A stretch of 64,000 nt of DNA. Source: Usnea hakonensis (taxonomy: Eukaryota; Ascomycota; Lecanoromycetes; Lecanorales; Parmeliaceae). Positions 1 to 10,830 of this stretch are shown here, one piece after another. A program made the position numbers and the translations under genes. Under the pieces are notes generated by a model, which was not told the DNA's origin, did no database searches, and saw only the letters and a program-made list of their open reading frames with translations. The stretch is taken from positions 62,001-126,000 of the forward strand of contig BLJB01000040.1 of the NCBI GenBank assembly GCA_013423325.1, in the 5' to 3' direction. Numbering within the stretch: position 1 is the stretch's first letter; each line of letters opens with the position of its first letter.

Positions 1-1091
1 GACGATAGGCCCTGCTTGCTCCAAAAGATAAAGTCGCCACGTATCTCCGCGTCCATATTGCTCTCCACTCCTCCACATCTGTGCCACAAGATATACGGGA
101 GAAGATACGAAAACGAAGCTCAAATGTCATCCACGATAAGATCGGTTCCATTCCACTGACGATTTCCGGAGACCGGTGCGTTACGCCAGCATGGATCGTC
201 AACCAACAAGACGTGCCAATCATGATGATTGCAATTCCTACTGAGTAGATGTTCTTTACATATTCCCTTGAAACTCAATTGTTCAACCGACGAGGACTAG
301 GCGACTCAGCAATTGTTCCGTAATCTAATCTTCGGAAACAAAATGCCAATCAATCAATACTATAACAGGACATCCTTCCTCTGCCCTGTCGGGTCTCGGG
401 TGAAGATTTCCGTGCAAGATTGGAAAGCTTTGTCGTCCTTTCCCAGTTAAGTATTGTGATTGGCTTATCAGAGATCTTAGAGCGGTGCGCTTATAGGGAA
501 AAAAAATGCCTCAGTTGGGACTTGGGAGGCTGAAGCTGGAGACTCAGACGGGGGTGCCGTCGCTTAAATAAAGATAGAGTGATCGACGGCGCCAGCGGTT
601 GCGCAGGATGGCAGAATTCAAATAATCAAGGTAGTAAAGGATGGTTTTCATTGGACCGCCAAATGCCAATTCCAAGACAAACAACTTAACAAGCCATTTG
701 ACTGCATTTGTCTGGATACCTTACCTATCTTTATCTTCTCCATCTTCCGTGACACCAGACATTACGGGATGAGAATATCCGTAGTGATGTCACCTTACAT
801 CCTGAGACACACAAGCTTTGTCTTGGGCGTGGCCCGTCCTACTTCATTGTGGAGACGAAGGAAGGATGGCTTCCCCCATTCTTTCTCCGCTAAAAGTATT
901 GTGGAGAGAATTTGAGTACATTAATTACTTAACCTTAACCCCCCCTAGTCCGTCCATTCTTTTGAAGCTCAGAGTTGCCTTTTGGAAAATTCACCGCATG
1001 TCTGCATTATTTTTTACTTTCATTGGATTTATTTGGCCATTTTTACGCAGACATTGTGACATTCTTTTCACTACTCACTTACTAAAACACG
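1..1091. other. Left-edge spacer / upstream region of sugar transporter gene
   Basis: I see no gene that can be supported here. On the minus strand a frame of roughly 70 codons runs off the left edge from about position 223, but it has no recognisable motif. The last 200 bp before the transporter start are pyrimidine-rich on the plus strand, as is common in fungal promoters. Confidence 0.4.
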
Positions 1092-3491
1092 ATGGCTGCA
1101 GAGGAGAAAGTACTCCAGGATTCCCCTTCGTCTTCGGAAAGCCAGATTCCCAAGGTAGCTCAAACAGTGGAAGACACAAAACCTAGTGCTGCTCCGCATG
1201 TCAACAATACCAAAGACGAGAACTATGACAACATCAATTATCCTCCACCGTGGAAATGGGAGAGGTTTTTCATTGGGGGTTACAGTCAGAGTCGAATGTT
1301 CAAATTCAAGAAACCCAAGACCATGTACACCGCCATCAACCTCTTTGCCGGTGTAGCTATCATGTTCTACGGCTACGACCAAGGTGTAATGTCACAGGTC
1401 AATCTGAACGACGACTACTGGAATCACAGTAGGCATACGACTCTGCTCGAGGTGAAAGCAGCTAACGTCAGAGCAGTGGGCATCAATTCTCCGAAAACAA
1501 GCTCCAGGAATGTTGCTGCCGAGGGTGGTATTGTCTCTGTTTATTACGCCGGTACCCTTATCGGGGCACTTGTTGCGGGGTCACTAGCCGATCGCGCTGG
1601 ACGCATAAAGGCCGTGGTATTCGGCTCTATGTGGGCTCTACTGGGTGCTGTACTACAGGCTTCTGCCCAGAACATTGCATGGATGTGCTGCGTGAGTCAT
1701 GATTTCTTTTGCCTCGACGAGGTTGCTTTGTTGGGGGAGCGAGCCCCTTTGATGACTGTTTGCACGGATTGTTTTGATCCTTTGAGAATTGTCCATGCTG
1801 ACTCTAAATGCATCAAGGCCCGTGTCATCGCAGGAGTTGGGGTAGGAGCCATCGACTGCGTCATTCCCGTCTGGTCTGCCGAAGTCTCGAGCCACTCTGC
1901 AAGAGGTGCCTTCCTGGCTATAGAGTTTTTCATGGTGAGACACTTTCCCTTTGTCTACATGATCTGGCTGACGAGTACAAGAATATTGGTGGTCTCGCTC
2001 TAGCTTACTGGATTGAATACTTCGCATACCTCAACCCTAACAGATCGATGGCGTGGCGCACACCTCTCGCTCTCCAAATCCTCTTCATCATCGTGATTGG
2101 CATTGGTATCAATTTCTTCCCGGAGTCCCCGCGTTGGCTCATGAAGGTTGGTCGTGAAGAAGAAGCACAAAATGTTCTCGAGGCTACGCGTGACGGAGAT
2201 GTTCAGTATGAGGTAAAGGAGATCAAAAAGGTCGTCAAATTCGAGCTCGAAACTTCCACTTCGAATCACTACTGGGCGATGTTGTTCCCAAAAGACAAAT
2301 ACTCAAGGGGCTTGCGATGGCGAGTTTTCCTTGCCGTCTGGCTACAAATTATGCAAGAACTTGTTGGTACGTCATAATATTCGACCCTTCTGCCCCGATC
2401 AGTTGCTCTACGCCGGGAAGGCGCCACTTGTAATCACTGGTCGCAATGATTAGACTCCATTTTGAAGAGACATGCTGACTTTAGAATCCCATAGGCATTG
2501 GCGTGGTACGTTATGACTCCCAAGCTCTTTTGCCCCAATGAGGCTGCTCGATGCCGGGAGGACAGCAACCTTTGACATTGCTCGCACGAACCAAGTTCCA
2601 TCCTTAAAAAAGACATGTGCTGACTCGGAAAAAATATCTTCAGATCACAGTGTATGCGGTTGATTTGTTCCAAGATGCTGGTTTTGGGGAAGAGCTCAGC
2701 AAACTGTTGGCAGGGTTCAATAATTTGAGCTACATGTTTTCCGTCATCTTTGCCGTTTATACGTTGGATAGATTTGGTCGTAGATGTAAGTCATGTCATT
2801 GTCTGTTCCCCCCAAAGAAGTCTTACGCTTATGTCAAAAAGCAACAATGGTCTGGGGTGCGGTTGGCATGGCTTTGATCCTACTCGTTGCCGGAATCCTT
2901 GACAAATATGCCCAGATCAAGGGACCTCACCAACGAGCCTACGGCGCTGGAGTTGCGACCTTCACTTTCCTTTACACTGCCACATTTGGAGCTACGTGGT
3001 TGACGACACCCTGGCTCTACCCGACAGAGATATTCCCTCTCAACGTACGTGCGAAAGGTGGCGCCTGGTCTGTTGTTGGCTGGTCGATTGGGAACGGTGT
3101 CATTACCATGATCACCCCATTTCTCTTCCAAGCCATAAGTTACGGGACCCTACTGTTGCTCTTCGGGCTCAATATCTTCTGCCTGCCATTCGTGATACTT
3201 ATGTACCCTGAAACCTCGGGCCGGAGTTTGGAGCAGATGGATACTTTCTTCGAGAATGGAAATAGCTGGAACGTTTTCAAGGCCAGCCGCAACATCAGAG
3301 ATGCCGACATTGATGATTGGCGCTGGACCAAGAAGATGAAAGAGGAGGACTTTGAAGATATGGAGCATGGAAGGAAGATGAGCACTGCTGGGAGAAGTCC
3401 AGAGGAAGACGAAAAGGATGCGAGGCTCAGCTGGAAGAAGAGGCCCGCGTATACTTTCAGGCGCAAGGCTTCGAACGCTGGACTTTTGTGA
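1092..3491 (+). CDS. MFS sugar transporter (hexose-permease type), 7 exons
   Basis: Predicted 618-residue plasma-membrane sugar/proton symporter of the MFS sugar porter family. Exons: 1092-1428, 1477-1691, 1818-1934, 1982-2366, 2495-2505, 2644-2785, 2842-3491; all phases agree. Family motifs seen: the loop-2 motif ADRAGRIKA, the RVIAGVGVGAI helix followed by PVWSAE, PESPRWL after helix 6, DRFGRR in loop 8, and PETSGRSLEQMD near the end. The N-terminal ~85 residues and C-terminal ~90 residues are polar and probably cytosolic. The substrate cannot be told from sequence. Three oddities: exon 5 is only 11 nt; introns 2, 4 and 5 are similar to each other (see the repeat entries); and introns 1 and 2 are multiples of three without stops, so a naive reading runs through them. 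The ATG at 1092 has an upstream stop in frame and gives the usual N-terminal length. Confidence 0.9.
1692..1817 (+). repeat. Introner-like intron copy A (intron 2 of sugar transporter)
   Basis: 126-bp GT-AG intron, GTGAGT donor, CTGAC branch site near 1798. Its interior (about 1706-1800) resembles introns 4 and 5 of the same gene: a shared block reading CTTTTGCC.C.A.GAGG.TG followed by GGGAG, CCTTTGA, TTGCACG-like segments, and a shared TGCTGACTC before the acceptor. Confidence 0.7.
2367..2494 (+). repeat. Introner-like intron copy B (intron 4 of sugar transporter)
   Basis: 128-bp intron with GTACGT donor, CTGACTTTAG branch and CCCATAG acceptor. It shares CTTCTGCCCCGAT, a GCCGGGA block, a CCATTTTGAAGAGACATG segment and the TGCTGACT branch block with intron 5, in the same order and spacing. 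Confidence 0.7.
2495..2505 (+). other. 11-nt microexon of sugar transporter
   Basis: GCATTGGCGTG lies between acceptor ATAG and donor GTACGT. Including it restores the conserved helix-7 sequence ELVGIGVITVYA across the exon 4/exon 6 junction; skipping it breaks the frame. It sits between two similar introner-like introns. Confidence 0.8.
2506..2643 (+). repeat. Introner-like intron copy C (intron 5 of sugar transporter)
   Basis: 138-bp intron with GTACGT donor and CTTCAG acceptor. It matches copy A through CTTTTGCCCCAATGAGG and CCTTTGACATTGC, and copy B through GCCGGGAGG and the AAAGACATGTGCTGACT end, so it links the other two copies. Confidence 0.75.
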
Positions 3492-4142
3492 ACAGAAGGA
3501 TGGGAAACTGTGTTCGAGGAGCTTGGATGGACGCTTTTAGGAATTTCGTTGGCTTGCATTACTATTCAGCAGGACGAAGGCTGTCATTGCGACAAGACCA
3601 ATTCAATTATTTTTATCCTCTAACTGCGACTCAACGAAATTGCCCTGACACTCTGATTAGCTGACTGCAAGTGTAATGGTCCTTCGGCCCTTTTCCGGGG
3701 GTATACTTTATATTTCGGGGGTGTAAGAGGGTAGGACCTGTACCCGATGGATATATGATATCGAAGATTGGAAACCCATTTCTGCAAATTATATATTACT
3801 GATTAGAAGAAGTAGATGCGGGCATTCCGAGGTCCGTATGAATCGGGTTTTTATTGATCGCTCAGATCCCTGCACGGATCGAATTATTAAAATTTAAAGG
3901 GTTGCGTATTTGCGCAACCTGCTCGCTTTGAGCTCTCCTTTAAATGTGGTAATTTCCGCTGCAGGATCCTCAAAACTCAGCCGCCGCCAGGTCGACTGAC
4001 CAGACCTGACTGGCTAACACTACTCATCATGAGACTTCCAAGATCTTATAGCTCGCTTCGACCTAAGGGTAGGGTAGGGTAGCTGCATGGTTATGTCACT
4101 GACGCCAATTGCCAAAGGCTTCCAACGCGTGCAACAACAGCC
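3492..4142. other. Spacer between sugar transporter and DUF7514 gene
   Basis: No gene. It holds a possible hairpin at about 3897-3918 (GGTTGCG...CGCAACC, nested inside an outer TTTAAAGG/CCTTTAAA pair up to about 3946) and three GGGTA units at about 4066-4081, just upstream of the next gene. Confidence 0.5.
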
Positions 4143-5582
4143 ATGGCGAGCACCGCGGTAGCGCATGAATATTGGGGATATCTGATCAAACCGGACAAGT
4201 CTCCAACACTCGTATTCGAGCAGCTGTTGCTTGGAGTAGCAGACTACATTGTCAGTGTTTGCTCAATTATCTATGGACCGTGTGGGAAGGAACGCTAATC
4301 ATGACCGGTATCGCAGAGAAAAGAAGTAGCGCCGTGGGACATCCAGACCCTTACGCCCACTAAACTCGCAGCCTTCTATCGTCTGGTGGGCGGTGATTAC
4401 GACCCTCTCTTTCTCGACACTTCACAAGCCTCTCTCTCCTTCATCTACCAATCCCTCGGCTGCTACCACACCTTGCAACCCGAAAAGGATCCCTACCACC
4501 CACCTACAATACCAGCTCTGACGCCTGCGGGATTTGTACGATGGCAGACGGTCCAGCTGCTGCTGGAGCCCGAAGAGCATGTGCCGTTCTTGCAAGAGGC
4601 GGTAAAGCGCTTCGATCTCACAAACCCAGCTGACGGCGCGCCCTTTCCGAATATACTGCCTAAAGAGAGCCTGCCGTGTCAGCCTGATACGGACATGGTG
4701 GAGTGGCATGAGAACGTTGCGGAGAAGCTGATGTTGGAAGCGCAAACGTCGGCAGCGAGGGCAATGCCTCCGAGACCGAATTTGGCGTTGAGTGACATCG
4801 ATTTGGAGAGCTCGAGGGATACTTCGTCGGTGGATTCGCATTCGGTTGTTGATGCTGCGCATGGAGCCGGGTATTTCAACCATCCTCGCGCACAAAACCG
4901 CGGCCCACCCTTCGTCCAGATCCCATATAGAGTACGCCCATCGCCTCAATATCCCAACCAAGAGCCTTGGTCTCCTGAGCGCCGCCGTAGCAGCCTACCT
5001 GACGATAGAGCCTACCCGTCTTCGTGGCCTAGTGACGGATCTACACCTACGAACTACGCTCCACCGCCACCGCCGCCAGCAAATAGCCATCCCCATCACC
5101 ATCCCCACCACCACCATCATCACCATCAGCGTCCACAACACACCAGACTCCCAAGCGACCTGTCCACCACGAGTTCTGACACGTCGGACACATCAAGCAT
5201 CACCACGAGTTCTGCCTCCCTGAGTCCAGTACGCTACCACGCCCAGCTTCACTCTCCCTCAGGCCCTCACGGCCTTCGACGCCACTCTACCAGCGTTCCC
5301 CCACAGCGTCGTGCACAAGCTAACTCGCCAAATGGAAGGCAGCCATCCGGTCCCTCCCTCGTGAAACCGAAAAATGTGCGATGGCAGGACATGGATGACG
5401 TGTTTGATGCGCCAAGACACAACATCCCGCGGAACCGTAGTATGGACTTGAGAGGTAGGGGCGATGCAGGGAATGGGTATAGAACGGAGGATCAAAGGAG
5501 AGAAGCGAGGTCCGTAGGACCAATGACTGGGGTTGGCGGGAGGAGGTATGCTCCTAGTGGGAGTCGGATGGAATGGCAGTGA
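4143..5582 (+). CDS. Conserved fungal protein, probably DUF7514 domain, His/Pro-rich tail
   Basis: Two exons, 4143-4250 and 4317-5582, encoding 457 residues of unknown function. The N-terminal ~170 residues match a fungal domain I recall as DUF7514: YWGYLIKPDKSPT, then LTPTKLAAFYRLVGGDYD, a GCYHTLQP segment, IPALTPAGFVRWQTVQLLL and PEEHVPFLQEAVKRF. The 66-bp intron (GT 4251 to AG 4316) falls inside the domain and joining it gives ADYIRKEVAPWDIQTLTP in frame; starting at the internal ATG 4386 would cut off half of the domain. The remaining ~280 residues are low complexity and probably disordered: a proline run, a run of seven histidines near residue 240, Ser/Thr-rich stretches, and a basic VKPKNVRWQDMDDVFD motif near the end that looks like a conserved short linear motif. 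No enzyme motif is seen. Confidence 0.85.
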
Positions 5583-6277
5583 GTTGGATTCATGTCCACT
5601 AGGAAGGCGTCGATGGGATTTTCTTTCATCGGATATACCCTTTTGTAATCAGATCTATTCTAATTATCGGGTGGTAAAATAAGGAGGACATGGTGAGCGA
5701 GCGAGCATTTGATGGCACCTTATAAAGCAGGATGCTTGTATTTTTCTTTTTATATACTAGAAGCGTCAAGCAAAGCAATGCAAACAATAATATCGTCTCC
5801 AAAAGGGGGAAGACTGGTCTACCTAGGTAGTTGGGACGGGATAGGGCTATACTAGAGCTAGGTTGTAGGGCCGTCGCCGGGTGAAGAATTCGTTGCCTCG
5901 TGCCTAAGCTTAAGTACTTTTGGCCTATGTTTTCCAATTATTCAACTTATACCATTATATATACACGATACTACGTCATTCCAATGCAAAGGTAAGGCCG
6001 AGAAGGCCTGGTACTGAATATGGTACTCCTAAGAAGGTAAAGAACTAGGGGGCGAGGGGGCGTACGGGGTGAGATGGTGAGATGGCTCCAGACTCGCTTC
6101 GGCACGGAATCTCCTATCCCGCGAGGGGCCGGAGGAGCTTTGGTACTGCCTACACACGAAGCTGCCTGAAGCCTACATGACCGAGTACTTAGTCATTGCT
6201 GACATCGAGATATCCCTCGATCTAGTCATGTGTAGACCACAACAAATTTGCCTCTATCATAAACGAAATCAATAGCC
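5583..6277. other. Spacer between DUF7514 and F-box genes
   Basis: No gene. It contains one copy of the palindrome TACCTAGGTA (5820-5829) in AT-rich sequence that is probably the 3' region of the upstream gene. Confidence 0.5.
5820..5829. promoter_or_regulatory. TACCTAGGTA palindrome, copy 1
   Basis: Exact 10-bp palindrome in intergenic DNA; see the finding on the four copies. Confidence 0.5.
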
Positions 6278-7747
6278 ATGCATTGTTCCCTAGTTGACTT
6301 ATCCGATGAGCTTCATCTGAAGATCATCCAAGAGCTTCTGGAGCACGACCAGCTCCTCCATGAGAAGTCATTGCCCAAGGAGGGCGAATTGGATTACACA
6401 GACCGGGACGACGAATTTCAGTACCATGGAGATCTGATGAATTGGAGTTGCACCTCGCTGTACTTTCGAAATCTACTTGCCCCCTACATCTTCACAAGTA
6501 TCAAGCTGCGCAACGACGAGAAGAGCGGTGCTTCCGTGGACGCCCTTCTGAAAGGTCGACATGGCGCTTTTGTAAAAGAAATATATTTCCTCGGCACCAT
6601 TCCACCCGGGAGGGCTAATCCAGATGACAACGTTGAAGATGATGGTGATGCTTTGGCCGAGGGATTCAACAAGAAATCACATGAAGCCGAGAAAAGAACC
6701 GGGAAGTCAGTCAATATCACACTTCCCCCAGTCGTCGACGATATCCTATCAGGCCTGCACCAATTCTCCAACCTCGAGTCCCTCAGTATAGGCTTCACCT
6801 ATCCCTATGAAAGCGTTTTTGACGAATACTTCTACAATGAAGGTATTGACATGAGCGGCAACCCCGAACCAGCGCTCGATTTGCACGCGTTAATGACGAA
6901 GTCTTACGATACGCTCTTACGAAACAAAAACCTAGAGCTTAGGGCTGTGGAAATCAGGAAATTTGTTTGGTTTTTCACTGACCCGTACGAAAGCCAAAAT
7001 TTTCATGATTTTCTGAGCCATGTCGAGCACTTTACTCTTTCCGTGAGGGGAGGTGATAATGGCGCGGGCTGGTGCGTCAATACTTGTGATGAATACCTGG
7101 AGTGCGTGGCGAGGTTCGATGAGCTGTTCTTTGACCACCTGGCATCGGCAACAACCTTGACCCTCAAAGCTCCGTACGAAGGGCCCATTGGGTTAGATGG
7201 GTTCAGACACGCGCGCCTCGCACTGAGGAAAGAGCAAATGCCGCTGCTCAAGTCCCTGCATCTAGAGCACATATTCATCTGCCAAGAGCTTGTCAATTTT
7301 GTAGCCAGCCACGCCGATAGTCTGGAGCAGCTCACCTTACACGACTGCAACGGCAGACCCAAATCCTCCCGGGACAGTAATGACGGCTTTTACTGGAACC
7401 ACTTCTTCGACGCCGTACGGAGCGCAGATCTGAAGCACTTATCTTGTCTCGAAATCCGGCCTTACAATGCGTCGTTAAGCTTGGAAGAGACGTATGAATC
7501 TCGTTCATACCCGACTCAAACGGAGCAGGAAGAGCCGGAGAACGTGCAGCAAATCAGACGTATGCTGAATGCAGATCCGAGACGACGCGTGTTCGGGTAC
7601 GCGACACTGGATGACAAATACGGCTGCTGCCTTACTGAAGATGAGGAAAACGTGGCGGCGTTGGAGCGAGGAGAGGATCAGGTGGCTTTTGATAGATTGA
7701 TGGGCAACGTCAATGCCAATGCCACGAAAGGAAAATCCAGTCGGTAA
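6278..7747 (+). CDS. F-box domain protein
   Basis: Single-exon gene of 489 residues. The first ~20 residues read LVDLSDELHLKIIQELL, a typical F-box opening, followed by a cysteine-containing helix region (NWSCTSLYFRNLLAPYIF) that completes the ~50-residue F-box. F-box proteins link substrates to the SCF (Skp1-cullin) ubiquitin ligase; the substrate here is unknown. The rest has irregular leucine-rich segments (LKSLHLEHIFI, LEQLTLHDCNG, LSCLEIRPYN) like the degenerate LRR-type C-terminal part of the large fungal F-box family. The extreme C-terminus is acidic then basic. No intron is needed; the ATG at 6278 is the first in frame and places the F-box at the N-terminus. Confidence 0.8.
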   Translation: MHCSLVDLSDELHLKIIQELLEHDQLLHEKSLPKEGELDYTDRDDEFQYHGDLMNWSCTSLYFRNLLAPYIFTSIKLRNDEKSGASVDALLKGRHGAFVKEIYFLGTIPPGRANPDDNVEDDGDALAEGFNKKSHEAEKRTGKSVNITLPPVVDDILSGLHQFSNLESLSIGFTYPYESVFDEYFYNEGIDMSGNPEPALDLHALMTKSYDTLLRNKNLELRAVEIRKFVWFFTDPYESQNFHDFLSHVEHFTLSVRGGDNGAGWCVNTCDEYLECVARFDELFFDHLASATTLTLKAPYEGPIGLDGFRHARLALRKEQMPLLKSLHLEHIFICQELVNFVASHADSLEQLTLHDCNGRPKSSRDSNDGFYWNHFFDAVRSADLKHLSCLEIRPYNASLSLEETYESRSYPTQTEQEEPENVQQIRRMLNADPRRRVFGYATLDDKYGCCLTEDEENVAALERGEDQVAFDRLMGNVNANATKGKSSR

Positions 7748-9075
7748 GTAGAGAAGAGCTACTCGATGTAGCAAACCAAATGCTCTTGATGGTACCTACC
7801 CACGCGCGTCTGTAGGGCATGGTTGCTAGCTACGAAGTCTCGGTAATATTAATACTGATATCAAGTACGAGTACATATGCATCATACTTCCAGGACTCTA
7901 ACCATCAGGCTCTCCGAGGAATATCATTGTTCACGGAAGCTCCGCCATAAAAACATCAGCACCTGAGTCCTGCGAGTGTGCTTTCACAACCTCCATTCAG
8001 ATGCTGCATGTCTCTACCAAACTCTCGGCAACCGCGTCGGCTTACACCCCCAACTGTAGAATCATCAGCTTCTGAACCTGTCCACAAATCAAACTACCAG
8101 TGCATCGGCCGCGCAGCCCCCCCAACACCCTCCCATCAACGCCAAAACCAGACGCTTCGAAAATTGACTTCTCCGCAGAAAGTGGACTCTCTTCCCCCCC
8201 CCTTTCCCCCCCCCTCCCTTCCGCTTGTTTCTCCCAAAAGTCCCCCCCCCCCAAAAAAATCAGCTTGTACACCGTACGAGAAGCGCGCTAAGAAAGTGGA
8301 ATAAAACGCACAAGAGGTATGACGGAGCCTTCATCGCCTTTCCCGTGCCCTTTTCTCCCTTTACGGGTTCTCCTCTCCCCCGAGACTGGGTCTCGGGGCT
8401 GCGACGCTTCGCTTTTGTTGGAATTTGGGAATCGCGCTGGATTGAGGGAGTGGGCGGATGTAAGTGGGGTTTTTGGTGATGGGGTAGGGTTGGGGGGGGT
8501 GGTTATTGTCTCTATTTCTTTTTTTTTCTTTTTTGGGGGGGGGGGGGCCTAAAGGGTTGGTATTCAGGGGGAAGGAGGGAAGGGAAGGGGTCCGATTGTT
8601 TGGATGTTTAGGGAGCGAGCGAGTGTTCATGTATATGGAGGGTATTTATTGTAAGGGGGCATAGGGGTGTATTGTAGAGTCGATTTTTGGGATGTGCGGA
8701 AAGGTGAGGGTCTGTGGCCTTTGTTGGTAGAGTAGGGGCGGAGAGATCCCAAAGTTGCCGCATTATCTAGGTGGACATTCGGTTTCATCAATGAGAGGAA
8801 TCCGCTCTATTGTTCAATGGTGTGATTTTTACTTTGTTCTTTAAGGATGTCGCGCATCTCACCTAAGAAACAGCGACATTGACTCCAAAATCCTACCTAG
8901 GTATATTAGGATTAGAGGCTGATTGGTCCTATCTATCTAATCCGACAATCGAACCGCCAGATCTGAGCCGAACGGTTTTCCTACCCAAACCAATCTCGCA
9001 TCTCCCACTCCCTATTCCTTCCAACCCACCCACTCTGCCCACTTCCCCAAACCCCCAACAGCACATTCGAGTAAT
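7748..9075. other. Homopolymer-rich spacer
   Basis: No gene supported. The plus strand has long C runs at about 8193-8260 and T then G runs at about 8518-8549, giving several meaningless proline/glycine-rich frames. One TACCTAGGTA palindrome lies at 8894-8903. This strand asymmetry looks like simple-sequence expansion. Confidence 0.5.
8894..8903. promoter_or_regulatory. TACCTAGGTA palindrome, copy 2
   Basis: Exact 10-bp palindrome in the spacer about 170 bp beyond the stop of the DUF3605 gene. Confidence 0.5.
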
Positions 9076-10105
9076 CTACGCTAAGATCGTATCCTCTGCA
9101 AGCTGCGCGCTAGCGGGGCGATCCCCCTTTGTGATTTCCTTGATGAACGCCATGTCCGGGTCCTTCATCATGACGTGGAAATGCTCCATGGACCGGATGG
9201 ATTTCAGCTTCGCCCAATTCTTGAACCAGATGATCTTGAAATGGTAATGAGAGTATGTCAGTTGGTCTGTCCTTGCGGTCGTCCAATCTGGGCCTTATCG
9301 GTGCGGAAACTAGGACGAACGAGACAAGCGTCGATAGCAAGGGAAGAGACGACTTACATTCTCGGCAGGGACCCTCGACCCAAATGTCTTATTGACGTAC
9401 TCGTCGATCTGAGCCCTCATCTCAGGAGTCAAATCCCCGTTTGGATCCTTTTCGTCCACGTCCAGGGGGAACTTTGTCCAAACGCAAAGATGCACGATGC
9501 TCTTGTCGATGCCGTAGGGCCAGTCGTTGTAGATGATCTTGATGTCGTCTACCGCGGGCTCCCAACATCTTGTCAGAAAGACAGAAAATGTGTGACGAGA
9601 TATGAGAAGATAGAAAATACCCAAACAGGTAGGAATGAACCAGCAAAAAGCGAAAGGGAAAGACGGGCACAAAAAAAAAGAAAAGAAAAAAAGAAACCCC
9701 CACAAACTCACCATCCTCCTCAAAAGCCTTCCCCTTGGGCTCCAACTCCGTCCACCCAAGCCGCTCATTCTGCACAAAATCCATCACAGACCCATGCTGC
9801 TCCCTCAACCGGGCCATATAACACAGATAATTCCGATGATCCAACGGCGCGCGGCGGAAGTCGTCGATCTTGTTCGCGCGAATCGTCCCCTGCACCTGGG
9901 GCCACGTCAAGCGCTGGAAATCGGCGTCGGGGAAGTTGATGATTTCGAGGTTCCGCGGGGAGAGGTCGGCGAGGAAAGGCGGGCATTGGGACGGCCATTG
10001 GGGTTCGGGGACGTTGATGAGCCAGTAGGGGAGGGGCCGTTTGCCGGCTTTGTAGGAGGAGGTGGGGTCTGGGTCTGCTGGGTCTGTCTTTTGGGGGGGG
10101 GCCAT
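9076..10105 (-). CDS. DUF3605 protein, N-acetylglucosamine-induced protein 1-like
   Basis: Three exons on the minus strand (10105-9712, 9548-9358, 9234-9076) encode 247 residues. Family hallmarks: FQRLTWPQVQGTIRANKIDD near residue 70, YGS-like EQHGSVMDFV, then DDDIKIIYNDWPYGIDKSIV, HLCVWTKFPL, IIWFKNWAKLKSI, MEHFHVMMKDPDMAF and EITKGDRP. This is the whole DUF3605 domain. The family includes Candida Gig1, induced by N-acetylglucosamine; the biochemical role is not known. The splice junctions were chosen so that EEDDDIKI and AENIIWF read through; intron 1 (9711-9549, 163 bp) has a long pyrimidine tract and its acceptor is GTAG|AC rather than the nearer GGAG. It diverges from the OSBP gene across about 0.7 kb. 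Confidence 0.88.
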
Positions 10106-10830
10106 TACGGGGACTCTAAGGGGTTGGGGATGGATGGTTCAAGAGATAGTCGCTAAAAAGATAAAGACGGTAGTTCTGAGCTAGGTGGCCCAATCTCTGC
10201 TGCCAAGTCTTTGCCTGGCGGCAGAGACTTGATTGTTGCACCTATTTCATCATGAATCTCTATGGGGGCGAGTGACTTAGAAAAGAGAGGATGACGGCCC
10301 TATAATGATAATGATAATAATCATAATCGTAAAGTAAATAATAATACTAGCCTGGCTAGAGATATAATAATACCGTTGGAAAGTATTTTATTATTAGTCT
10401 GGCGTAAGATTTCAGACTGAATATTGATATCTGAGACCTTTACTACATAGCTGATTTTGTCCAAAATACATTTAATACATTTTGACTCATCGATAAAAAT
10501 TACCTTAGATATTGATGGTAATTCAGGAAAATCATCGTGGCTTTGACAGTGGCATCAGTGTTTCAGTGGTACCGAATAAACTTGCCAAGGACGGATCGCT
10601 GAACGTCATTTTCCTGGCTGCCCTGTAAGCTGTAAGGCTGATACTCAAACAACGTTGTTCGGCCTTCATTCAAACACCGAGCTCTTGCCTGCTTTGAGCC
10701 TTTTCTTATGAAATACTATGTGCCTTACCTCTGACTTGTACTTCTCCTCTTGCTGTGCTTGAATTGATACTACCAATCACTCCCGTCGAGGCAGCTTCCG
10801 ACACTACTGGTGTAGCACACAACATTCAAA
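10106..10830. other. AT-rich divergent promoter region, DUF3605 / OSBP
   Basis: No gene. About 10295-10400 is AT-rich with repeated ATAATG/ATAATA units on the plus strand. The region must contain the promoters of both flanking genes. Confidence 0.5.

Noticed and set aside
1..223. Minus-strand open frame running off the left edge
   Set aside because: About 70 codons without a recognisable motif or splice partner; the window edge prevents any test.
818..1186. 122-codon plus frame overlapping the transporter start
   Set aside because: Starts with a non-ATG codon, overlaps the first exon in another frame and has no motif.
8042..8630. Several Pro/Gly-rich frames on both strands
   Set aside because: They are translations of C and G homopolymers.
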